DNA of 26,847 bases from CAXBNV01 sp963977185 (lineage in GTDB: Bacteria; Pseudomonadota; Gammaproteobacteria; JAGOUU01). This document shows, in pieces, positions 16,643-23,980 of this stretch (within the stretch, counting starts at the first letter, position 1; the number at the start of each line of letters is the position of its first letter). Location: the NCBI GenBank assembly GCA_963977185.1, contig CAXBNV010000019.1, forward strand, positions 1 to 26,847, given 5' to 3'. The notes beneath the pieces were generated by a model. The model was not told the origin of the DNA and searched no databases. It saw only the letters and a program-made list of their open reading frames with translations. Position numbers and translations under genes: made by a program.

Positions 16643-17323
16643 TTAACGTCCTTTCTCATCACCCCAAATATACTTATGCAATTGTAATTGCATTCTAACT
16701 TGTAAGTTATCTTCTAAAATCCATTTAGCTAAGTCCTTTAAATCAACTTCACCAAAACTTGGGGATAATAATACTTCTGCTTTATTAATTAAATTATATT
16801 TAGATATTATTTCTTTAGCCCAAAGATAATCTTGGTAATCGCATAGAACAAATTTAATTTGATCTTTATTTTGATCTAAATAATCTAAATTAGTATATAA
16901 ATTCTTATTGCTCATTTTTGAGCCTGGGGTTTTCAAATCTAGTATTGTAACAACTCTTTTATCAACATTAGATATATCAAGAGCCCCACTTGTTTCTAAA
17001 GAGACTCTATAATCTAAATCACATAACTTTTCTAAAAGCTTAATACAACCTTTTTGAGCTAATGGCTCTCCACCTGTTACTGTAATATATTTAGCTTTAT
17101 ATTTAGCTATAGTATTAATAATATTATCTATTGTTTGAATTTTACCACCAAAAAAAGCATACTCTGTATCACAATACCCACATCTTAATGGACACCCTGT
17201 TAATCTAACAAAAACAGTAGGCAGCCCTATAGTCCGAGTCTCCCCTTGCAAAGAGTAAAAAATTTCGGTAATTCTTAGAGTATTAGTAAAATCACGCTTT
17301 TTCGTATCTGGGATTATGCTCAT
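16643..17323 (-). CDS. queE: 7-carboxy-7-deazaguanine synthase QueE
   Basis: QueE is a radical SAM enzyme that converts 6-carboxytetrahydropterin to 7-carboxy-7-deazaguanine in queuosine biosynthesis. The 226-residue protein has the iron-sulphur motif CPLRCGYC (C44, C48, C51), the N-terminal ITEIFYSLQGE signature, and VTGGEPL for SAM binding. The ATG at 17323 has no clear ribosome binding site; no better start exists before the conserved region. It lies 76 bases after cpoB, as in Legionella- and Pseudomonas-type gene orders. The usual partner queC is not next to it; tRNA-Lys follows instead. Confidence 0.93.
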   Translation of the reverse strand: MSIIPDTKKRDFTNTLRITEIFYSLQGETRTIGLPTVFVRLTGCPLRCGYCDTEYAFFGGKIQTIDNIINTIAKYKAKYITVTGGEPLAQKGCIKLLEKLCDLDYRVSLETSGALDISNVDKRVVTILDLKTPGSKMSNKNLYTNLDYLDQNKDQIKFVLCDYQDYLWAKEIISKYNLINKAEVLLSPSFGEVDLKDLAKWILEDNLQVRMQLQLHKYIWGDEKGR

Positions 17324-17399
17324 AAGGAAATATAATATTATTTATATCATTCAGCTATATTACAATAATGTAATCAAAATAATATTATATTTTTATATT

Positions 17400-18386
17400 T
17401 TATTCAAGCTGTTCTTTTATTTGCTGCAATCTTGATTCAGCTAATCTTGCTACAACTGTATTAGGGTATTGTTTTTTAAGATTCTCAAAAGTCTTCTTAG
17501 CATCAACAAAATTTTGTTGATAAATATATACAATACCTTTTTTAAGCAAGGCTTCTTTAGCTTTTTCACTTTTTGGATGTTTAGTTAATATAGTATTAAA
17601 AGCATCCATGGCCCCTGATAAATTTGACTGTAATAAATATACTTCTCCTAACCAATAATTAGCATTATCAACATATTTACCATCTGGATATTTTTTAAGA
17701 TACCCTTGCAATTGATAAGCGGCTTTATCGTATTGTTTTGATTTTAAATAATCATAGCCTTGGGTATAAACATCTTTTTCTGTATTAACTGCACTATTAG
17801 TATTAGTGTCATTATCATGTAAGACAAAATTACTATTTTTATTGCTTTTAAGAGATGCGATTATATTATCTAACCTTCTTTCTTTATCTTTACTTAATAA
17901 TTCTTGCTGCTTTTGATACTGTGTAAACCTATGCTCTTGCTCTTCTAATTTTCCAGTTAATTTCTGAATATCTGCTCTTAGTTCTTGGATAACACTTTCT
18001 TGTTTATAATAATTTTGTGCATCTAAAATATTTTCTAATCTTGTCATTCTTGAAGGAATAGATAAATTGCTAATATCATATTTTTTGGTCTGAAATGAAT
18101 TTCTAGAGCTCTCTTCTTTATCTTCTAAACTACTATTATCAAAATCACTAACGACATCCTGGCTAACTTGAATATCTTGTTCTGATACCTCAGGCTGATT
18201 TTTACTATTTGTTTCTTGATAATTTTGATTAACTGAGCCTGATTCTAAATCTGTAATAATTTCTACATCTTGGCCATTATTTAAGTCTAAAAATTCCGAT
18301 GAATCAATAACTTCAGCAACTGCTAATATATTATAACTACTAAACCAAAGACTAAAAACTAAAGATTTTATAAAAATTTTATTCAT
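17400..18386 (-). CDS. cpoB: Cell division coordinator CpoB (YbgF), Tol-Pal associated
   Basis: CpoB is a periplasmic protein that links the Tol machine with peptidoglycan synthesis at the septum. The 328-residue protein has a signal peptide (about 1-24, ending AVA), a polar Ser/Asp/Glu-rich linker, a coiled coil (about 115-185) of the kind that trimerises in E. coli YbgF, and three TPR units (about 208-325). The linker makes it longer than E. coli CpoB (263) and is the unusual part. It is the gene after pal, as is standard, but an 80-base gap with a strong hairpin separates them. Confidence 0.88.
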   Translation of the reverse strand: MNKIFIKSLVFSLWFSSYNILAVAEVIDSSEFLDLNNGQDVEIITDLESGSVNQNYQETNSKNQPEVSEQDIQVSQDVVSDFDNSSLEDKEESSRNSFQTKKYDISNLSIPSRMTRLENILDAQNYYKQESVIQELRADIQKLTGKLEEQEHRFTQYQKQQELLSKDKERRLDNIIASLKSNKNSNFVLHDNDTNTNSAVNTEKDVYTQGYDYLKSKQYDKAAYQLQGYLKKYPDGKYVDNANYWLGEVYLLQSNLSGAMDAFNTILTKHPKSEKAKEALLKKGIVYIYQQNFVDAKKTFENLKKQYPNTVVARLAESRLQQIKEQLE

Positions 18387-18430
18387 ATTATTTAGCCTAA
18401 TTAAATTATTTATAATTAACTCTTCTTAAG

Positions 18431-18458
18431 CTACCTTTCCCACTGATGGGAAAGGTAG
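18431..18458 (-). ncRNA. Intercistronic RNA hairpin between pal and cpoB
   Basis: CTACCTTTCCCA (18431-18442) and TGGGAAAGGTAG (18447-18458) form a perfect 12-bp stem with a 4-base loop, starting 7 bases past the pal stop. No T-run follows on the transcribed strand, so it is not an intrinsic terminator. It would protect the 3' end of the upstream mRNA or act as a processing site, lowering cpoB-queE relative to pal. Confidence 0.55.
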
Positions 18459-18465
18459 ATAATCA

Positions 18466-18999
18466 TTACCCAACAGATTTATTTCCAACAGAAAGATTAG
18501 CGCGACGATTTTTACTCCAAGAATTTTCGTCATGACCTCTAACCGCTGGTTTTTCAGCACCGTAACTAATTATTTCATATCTATTACTAGGCACGCCATG
18601 AGATGCTAAAATTTTTGAAATACTTTTTGCTCTTCTTTCACCTAAAGCAATATTATATTCTCTGCTGCCTCTTTCATCAGTATGCCCTTCAATACGCAAT
18701 TTAGTATTAGGATTAGCTAATAAAAAAGCAGCATACTCCGCAACAACATCATCAGCCCCGCCTTTTAAACTACTTCTATCAAAATCAAAGTAAACAACTT
18801 GCACACCTGATTTTTTCGTGCCTTTTAGAGCATAATTAGAATCATCCATGCCATTAGTTCTAACATAAGACTCATCTGAAGAATTAGATGCATAACCACC
18901 TTTTCTAGAGTTCATGTCATTTTGATTGGTTTTACTACAGCCTGTAATAAATAACAAAGGTAATGCAGCACAAAGGCCTAACAATTTAATTTTTTTCAT
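18466..18999 (-). CDS. pal: Peptidoglycan-associated lipoprotein Pal
   Basis: Pal anchors the outer membrane to peptidoglycan and is moved by Tol proteins during division. The N-terminus is a lipoprotein signal with lipobox ITGC; the linker after the cysteine is polar. Residues ~68-175 form an OmpA-type peptidoglycan-binding domain, with VYFDFDRSSL at its start and the conserved GHTDERGSREYN and LGERRA segments. The total of 177 residues is normal. Two adjacent ATG codons (19002 and 18999) are possible; GGAG upstream is 4 bases from the first and 7 from the second, favouring the second. tolB ends 19 bases before the first ATG. Confidence 0.95.
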   Translation of the reverse strand: MKKIKLLGLCAALPLLFITGCSKTNQNDMNSRKGGYASNSSDESYVRTNGMDDSNYALKGTKKSGVQVVYFDFDRSSLKGGADDVVAEYAAFLLANPNTKLRIEGHTDERGSREYNIALGERRAKSISKILASHGVPSNRYEIISYGAEKPAVRGHDENSWSKNRRANLSVGNKSVG

Positions 19000-19021
19000 C
19001 ATATATCTCCAATTATTATAT

Positions 19022-20407
19022 TTATAAAAATGGCGACCAAGTTGGTTCGCGCACGTCCCCTTTTCGAGCTGGTAGCTTTAACTGCACACTACCATCTAAT
19101 GATATTGCAGCTAAAATTCTTTTATTATTATCCATTGTAGAATAAATAATTTGATTGCCATTAGGTGATAAGCTTGGGGACTCATCTAAACTTGTATCTG
19201 TTAAAATTTTTACTTCGCCTGTATCTAAGTTTTGCATTGCTATTTTAAAACCATCTTCGTTTTTATGAAGCATAACCAATGTTTTTCCATCAGCAGCAAC
19301 ACTTCCTCTTGCGTTATATCCTCCATTAAAAGTAACCCTGTTAGTTTTGCCACTTTTTAAACTGTATTTATATATTTGAGGACTTCCGCCTTTATTTGAT
19401 GTGAAAATAATGCTATCTCCACTAGGAAGCCATCTTGGCTCAGTGTCAATAGACCAACCATTAGTCGCTTTTTTAAGCTTTTTAGTTTTTACATCTAAAA
19501 TATATATATTAGGATTACCATCTTGAGATAAAACTAAAGCCAGCTTATTACCATCAGGAGACCATGCAGGAGCGCCATTAATTCCTTTAAAAGAAGTTAT
19601 TAATTTAGTTTGTCCAGTACGAAGATCTAATGTCTTAATTTCTGCTTTTTTATTCTCAAAAGTAACGTAACTAATTTTCTTGCCACTAGGATGCCATACA
19701 GGAGACATAATTGGCTCACTACTAACAACAACTTGCTGAGGATTAAAACCATCAAAATCAGCAACCTCTAAAACATAATTATCTATTTTATTATCAGATT
19801 TCCAGTTAACGTTAACATAGGCTATTTTTGTAGAAAAAGTACCTTTTATTCCGGTTAAAGACTCAAAAATCACATCACTCACGTGATGCGCTAACTTTCT
19901 GAATCCTTTTTTGTTAACTTCATAATTTTTTGACAAAAAAGAAGTTCCTAAACTGGATTTATTACTTGTTGGTATATTATAAATATCAACTAGATTAAAA
20001 CGTACTTCATATTTATCTTGCTCAATTTCTTTTACTGTACCAATGATTACATTCTCAACACCAAGATTTCGCCAATAAGAATAATTAACTTCTTTTATAT
20101 CAGTTGGCTTTTGAATTAAATCTTTAGTTTGTATAGGTCTAAACAAACCACTTCTGTATAGATCTAAAGTTACAATATTTTCAATTTTTTCTGCTTTAGA
20201 TATCTTTTCTGATAAATCTGAGCTACCAATTAGTTTCTCTTGAGTATTTAAAAATTCATATTTAAAAGGAACTATTGCTATAGGTATAGCGGCCTCTACG
20301 CCTTTAGTAATTTCAATATCTAAAATAGCATAACTTGAATTTATAGATAGAATATTAAACAAAATAATAAAAGTTAATTTGCTTAAAATAGCATATGATA
20401 TTCGCAT
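19022..20407 (-). CDS. tolB: Tol-Pal system periplasmic protein TolB
   Basis: TolB is the periplasmic partner of Pal, released or bound under TolA control. The 461-residue precursor has a signal peptide (1-27, cleavage after SSYA), a mixed alpha/beta N-terminal domain (~30-170), and a C-terminal beta-propeller of PD40-type blades with repeated WSPDG, WLPSGD and LSPNG motifs. It ends REPTWSPFL, the usual TolB C-terminus. The sequence just after the signal is the segment that contacts TolA or Pal in E. coli. The ribosome binding site is weak (AAGGA about 14 bases upstream). It lies about 50 bases downstream of tolA. Confidence 0.95.
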   Translation of the reverse strand: MRISYAILSKLTFIILFNILSINSSYAILDIEITKGVEAAIPIAIVPFKYEFLNTQEKLIGSSDLSEKISKAEKIENIVTLDLYRSGLFRPIQTKDLIQKPTDIKEVNYSYWRNLGVENVIIGTVKEIEQDKYEVRFNLVDIYNIPTSNKSSLGTSFLSKNYEVNKKGFRKLAHHVSDVIFESLTGIKGTFSTKIAYVNVNWKSDNKIDNYVLEVADFDGFNPQQVVVSSEPIMSPVWHPSGKKISYVTFENKKAEIKTLDLRTGQTKLITSFKGINGAPAWSPDGNKLALVLSQDGNPNIYILDVKTKKLKKATNGWSIDTEPRWLPSGDSIIFTSNKGGSPQIYKYSLKSGKTNRVTFNGGYNARGSVAADGKTLVMLHKNEDGFKIAMQNLDTGEVKILTDTSLDESPSLSPNGNQIIYSTMDNNKRILAAISLDGSVQLKLPARKGDVREPTWSPFL

Positions 20408-20455
20408 TCTATTGTTTAAAATCCTTTGGTGTATTATGTTTTGATTTATTATTTT

Positions 20456-21412
20456 TTAATTTATCATTTTTAGTTCGTCTGGTTTAAATGTAAATCTGTA
20501 TTTTTTAAACTCTTCAAAAATCTCTCTTTCATTTGGTACTGGCAAAGGAGATGATTTCAAAATAGCATTTTTAGCAGATAAATCTAATGCCCCATCACCA
20601 CTACTTTTAATGATATTTACTGATAAAACTTCTCCAGAAGAACTCAAAGCGATTTCTAATTTAGTTTCTAAGTTTTTACCAATAAAATGATCCTGAGCCA
20701 ACCAATTTTTAGATACTTTATTGCGTTGCAATATTATAAATTTTACTATTTGTTGCTTTTTTAATGATAATTTCTCTTGTTCTTGATTTAATCCTTTCTC
20801 TTCTTCAGATAGAATATCTAACATACGCTTTTCTTGCTTTTCTTGAAGCTCGGCTAATAATCTTTTCCTAGCGGCTTCTTTTTGTAATTTCTTTTTTAAA
20901 TAATCTGCTCTTTGTTTAACAATTTTAACTTCTTCTGAAGCTTCTTGTTTTTTAGCTTCCATCTCGGTTAATGATTTTTCAAGGGAATTTTTTTTACGAT
21001 GTAAACTTAACAAAGTATTTTGTTCATCTTGCTTAATCTTATTATATTTTTTCTTAGCTAAATTATTAGCTTTATTTAAAGCAGCTATTTTACTATTTAA
21101 ATCTTTAACTCTACTTTCTTCTTTTTGTTTTTTATTAATATCAAGCTGTTTAATTCTAGCAACTTCACGCTCAATATCATCTTTAGCAATCGTAACTGCA
21201 TTAATTGGTTCAACTTGAGAATTTTTTTTTATTTGATTACTTTTGGTATTACTTGATATAAAACTTTTATAGTTATCACTTTTACTAATTATTACAACAT
21301 TTGCTAATAATATAAAAACCAATAATAGGTGAAATAATAATGAAAATCCTAAATATTTAAATTGGTTTTTTTGATTATTTTTGTTATTAATGCTTAATTT
21401 ATGACTTCTCAT
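20456..21412 (-). CDS. tolA: Tol-Pal inner-membrane linker protein TolA
   Basis: TolA spans the periplasm, joining the TolQR motor to TolB-Pal. In the 318-residue form there is a short cytoplasmic tail, one membrane helix (about 22-42), a long charged helical region rich in Lys, Glu and Gln (about 75-225), and a C-terminal TonB-like domain with LEIALSSSGEVLSVNIIKSSG. It is shorter than E. coli TolA (421), mainly in the helical region. I prefer ATG 21412, with GAGAG 8 bases upstream; an in-frame TTG at 21427 overlaps the tolR stop. Either way tolR and tolA are tightly coupled. Confidence 0.9.
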   Translation of the reverse strand: MRSHKLSINNKNNQKNQFKYLGFSLLFHLLLVFILLANVVIISKSDNYKSFISSNTKSNQIKKNSQVEPINAVTIAKDDIEREVARIKQLDINKKQKEESRVKDLNSKIAALNKANNLAKKKYNKIKQDEQNTLLSLHRKKNSLEKSLTEMEAKKQEASEEVKIVKQRADYLKKKLQKEAARKRLLAELQEKQEKRMLDILSEEEKGLNQEQEKLSLKKQQIVKFIILQRNKVSKNWLAQDHFIGKNLETKLEIALSSSGEVLSVNIIKSSGDGALDLSAKNAILKSSPLPVPNEREIFEEFKKYRFTFKPDELKMIN

Positions 21413-21423
21413 GATCTTTTCTC

Positions 21424-21846
21424 TCAACTTATATTCGGGTCAGTGACTAACCCAACATTATTAACTCCTGCCTGTTGCAATAAAGCCATTGCCGTTACAA
21501 TTTTGCCATAATCAACTGTTTTGTCACCCTGAACCATAACCTGCCTGTTCTTATCAATATTAAGCTCTGCAGCAATTCTCAAAACTAAATCTTTAGGAAT
21601 TATTTCCTCACTAGGTTTTTCACTAATATTTAAAAAATAATGACCTTTATAATCAACCGAGACAATAATAGGTATAGTATTGTCTTGCGCTATAATTTTT
21701 GCTTTAGCTTGAGGCAAGTCTACTTTTACACCTTGTGTTAATAAAGGCGCCGTTGCCATAAATATAACTAGCAGAACTAACATTACATCAACATAAGGAA
21801 CGATGTTTATTTCTGAGACAAACTTTTGTTTTTTATATCGACTCAT
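21424..21846 (-). CDS. tolR: Tol-Pal proton-channel subunit TolR
   Basis: TolR is the ExbD-family stator subunit that, with TolQ, uses the proton gradient to drive TolA. The 140-residue protein has a short cytoplasmic N-terminus, one membrane helix (about 18-38) with the essential proton-path aspartate D20 in VPYVDVMLVLL, and a periplasmic domain containing VQGDKTVDYGKIV, typical of the family. tolQ ends 38 bases upstream and tolA starts at the tolR stop. The ribosome binding site is poor, suggesting coupled translation. Confidence 0.94.
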   Translation of the reverse strand: MSRYKKQKFVSEINIVPYVDVMLVLLVIFMATAPLLTQGVKVDLPQAKAKIIAQDNTIPIIVSVDYKGHYFLNISEKPSEEIIPKDLVLRIAAELNIDKNRQVMVQGDKTVDYGKIVTAMALLQQAGVNNVGLVTDPNIS

Positions 21847-21884
21847 TTACTTTAAAAAACCTTTAAATAAATTTAAAAAATATT

Positions 21885-22601
21885 TTATACAACTTGCTCT
21901 GTTGTCTGATTATTATTAGATGCAACATTTTTGCTATAAACTTCATGCTGCAAAACCCCAAATAATCTATCTGAAAAAAGCTCCATTTGATTTACACTAT
22001 AATTAATTTGACTTGAAAATCTGTTATATGCAACCGATGCAGGGATAGCCACTAATAAACCCATTGCTGTTGCTATTAAAGCCTCTGCTATACCAGGAGC
22101 GACCATTGCTAGAGTTGCTTGCTGAACACTACCTATTGAAATAAAAGAATGCATAATGCCCCAAACAGTTCCTAGCAACCCAATATATGGACTAACAGAT
22201 GCTATTGTGGCTAATGATGATACATTTTCTTCAAGCTTTAAGGCTATCTTATGAACAGTTCCTTGTAAATGTTGTTTTACTGAGCTTAAAATTACATTAC
22301 TAGGTGCGCTAGTTACTTTCCTTAATTTAATAAATTCAGCAAATCCTTCTTTAAAAACTAATTCACTCCCAACCGTTTCTTTTTTAGCTTTAATGCTTTT
22401 ATAAAAATCAAATATATCTCGAGCATTCCAAAATTTAGCTCTAAATTTATGATCTCTGTTTTTAATTTCTCTAAATATTAATATTTTTTTAAAGATAATA
22501 GCCCATGACATAATTGACATAGATAAAAGAACAAACATTATTAACTTGACAAACAAAGTAGCATTTAAAAATAAACTAGTAATTGATATATCTGCTGACA
22601 C
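21885..22601 (-). CDS. tolQ: Tol-Pal proton-channel subunit TolQ
   Basis: TolQ is the three-helix MotA/TolQ/ExbB stator protein. The 238-residue sequence shows membrane helices at about 14-36, 133-155 and 168-190, with the conserved SPYIGLLGTVWGIMHSF and PGIAEALIATAMGLLVAIPA segments that form the channel with TolR. The start is GTG 22601, with AGAGGG a few bases upstream. It is the first gene of the block; ybgC, often upstream, is replaced here by a divergent efflux gene pair. A TATAAT on the minus strand at 22654-22659 is a candidate -10 without a good -35. Confidence 0.94.
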   Translation of the reverse strand: MSADISITSLFLNATLFVKLIMFVLLSMSIMSWAIIFKKILIFREIKNRDHKFRAKFWNARDIFDFYKSIKAKKETVGSELVFKEGFAEFIKLRKVTSAPSNVILSSVKQHLQGTVHKIALKLEENVSSLATIASVSPYIGLLGTVWGIMHSFISIGSVQQATLAMVAPGIAEALIATAMGLLVAIPASVAYNRFSSQINYSVNQMELFSDRLFGVLQHEVYSKNVASNNNQTTEQVV

Positions 22602-22653
22602 AAAATACCCTCTATAATTTTAGTATTAGTATTTAATTTTGACTTAATATACT

Positions 22654-22659
22654 ATTATA
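22654..22659 (-). promoter_or_regulatory. Candidate -10 element for the tol operon
   Basis: A perfect TATAAT on the minus strand, about 53 bases upstream of the tolQ GTG in the 101-base divergent spacer. The best -35 at proper spacing is poor. No comparable element was found for the rightward efflux genes. Confidence 0.35.
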
Positions 22660-22702
22660 CAAGTAATAAGAAAATATTAAACTTAATTTAAATATTTTAA
22701 AT

Positions 22703-23980
22703 ATGATTACAAATTCTTTATCAAAAACTCGAAGCTCGATTATTATTTTTTCATTATTATTAGCCGTAATTTTAGTTACTTTGATGATGTATGTATTCAA
22801 AAGTTCTGCCGAAAAAAAATCAGTAAAAAAAAACTTAACATCTATAAGCGTACTTCAATTACAAATAACTAATAACAACCCAAAAATAAATCTCTTTGGA
22901 ACGATCATTAATCCATATATAACTAAATTGAAATCTCCTATTAATACTTATGTTGATGAAGTATTAGTTCACACAACAGAATATGTTAAACAAGGCAAAT
23001 TATTAATTAAACTTAACATCGAAGAATTACACAATGATATTGAATTACAAAAAAACAAAATTCAATCTATTAATCAAAAAATAGCTCTTTTAGATAAAAA
23101 CTATGAATTTGATCAACAACTTTTAAAAGCTGAAAAACATAAATTAAAAATTGCCAAAAAAAATGTTTCAAGATTTGAAGAGTTACAAAAGAAACAAGCT
23201 ATATCTAAAAAACAAGCAGACGATGCTTTATTTGATTTAGAAAACTCTCAATTAGCAACAATAAATAGACAAAAAGAAATAGATACTCATCCTATAAAAA
23301 AATCTGAATTAAAACATCAATTACAACAAGCTAATAATGAATTAGATAATTTATTATTAGATCTTAAAAGATCAAATATTACATCCCCTATTGATGGATA
23401 TATCACTCAAATTAATGCAGCAAAAGGCTCAAAAGCGGAACCAGGACAAACTCTAATTGAACTACATGACAATAATAAAACAGAAATTAGGTGCCAAATT
23501 CCTGAGCTTTATGTTTCAGAAGTTTATCAAGCAACTAAAGCTAAAAAAATCACAACTGGTATCACAGAAATATACAACACGTTATATACTCTTGATTTAT
23601 TAAATATTTCAGCAATAACAAGACTTAACCAAGGTGGTGCCGATGCTATTTTTAGATTTAAAGATAATACTCCCCCATTGGCTATAATTGGAAAAACAGT
23701 AAAAGTTCAAGTAACTATGCCAGTAATACCTAATAGCTACTTAATTCCTCTTTCTGCTATATATCATGATAAATTTATATATAAGATAAGTGACTCCAAA
23801 CTTAAATCAATTAAAATAAACATACTTGGTATTGATTATGTTAATAATAAAGAATATTTAATTATCAAAAGCTCAGATTTAAAACCCAATGATCTTATTC
23901 TTGTTTCAACCCTTGCAACAGCAAATGAAGGATTACCTGTCAAAATTGTTAAAACAAGTAAAGTTAAATTTTCCACATGA
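22703..23980 (+). CDS. RND efflux periplasmic adaptor (membrane fusion protein)
   Basis: This 425-residue adaptor would bridge the inner-membrane RND pump and an outer-membrane channel. It has an N-terminal membrane anchor (13-32), a first lipoyl half-motif (77-104), a long coiled-coil hairpin (105-222), a second lipoyl half (226-256, SPIDGYITQINAAKGSKAEPGQ), a beta-barrel (~260-340) and a membrane-proximal domain to the end. There is no clear ribosome binding site at ATG 22703. The stop overlaps the pump start by ATGA, so the two are translationally coupled. No outer-membrane channel gene is in view, so a shared TolC is presumed. Substrate unknown. Confidence 0.88.
   Translation: MITNSLSKTRSSIIIFSLLLAVILVTLMMYVFKSSAEKKSVKKNLTSISVLQLQITNNNPKINLFGTIINPYITKLKSPINTYVDEVLVHTTEYVKQGKLLIKLNIEELHNDIELQKNKIQSINQKIALLDKNYEFDQQLLKAEKHKLKIAKKNVSRFEELQKKQAISKKQADDALFDLENSQLATINRQKEIDTHPIKKSELKHQLQQANNELDNLLLDLKRSNITSPIDGYITQINAAKGSKAEPGQTLIELHDNNKTEIRCQIPELYVSEVYQATKAKKITTGITEIYNTLYTLDLLNISAITRLNQGGADAIFRFKDNTPPLAIIGKTVKVQVTMPVIPNSYLIPLSAIYHDKFIYKISDSKLKSIKINILGIDYVNNKEYLIIKSSDLKPNDLILVSTLATANEGLPVKIVKTSKVKFST

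Noticed and set aside
17359..17376. ATTACA...TGTAAT inverted repeat between cpoB and queE
   Set aside because: Only 6 bp of AT-rich stem without a T-run; expected by chance at this base composition.
18431..18458. Intrinsic terminator of the tol operon after pal
   Set aside because: No T-run follows the stem on the minus strand, and cpoB and queE continue in the usual operon order.
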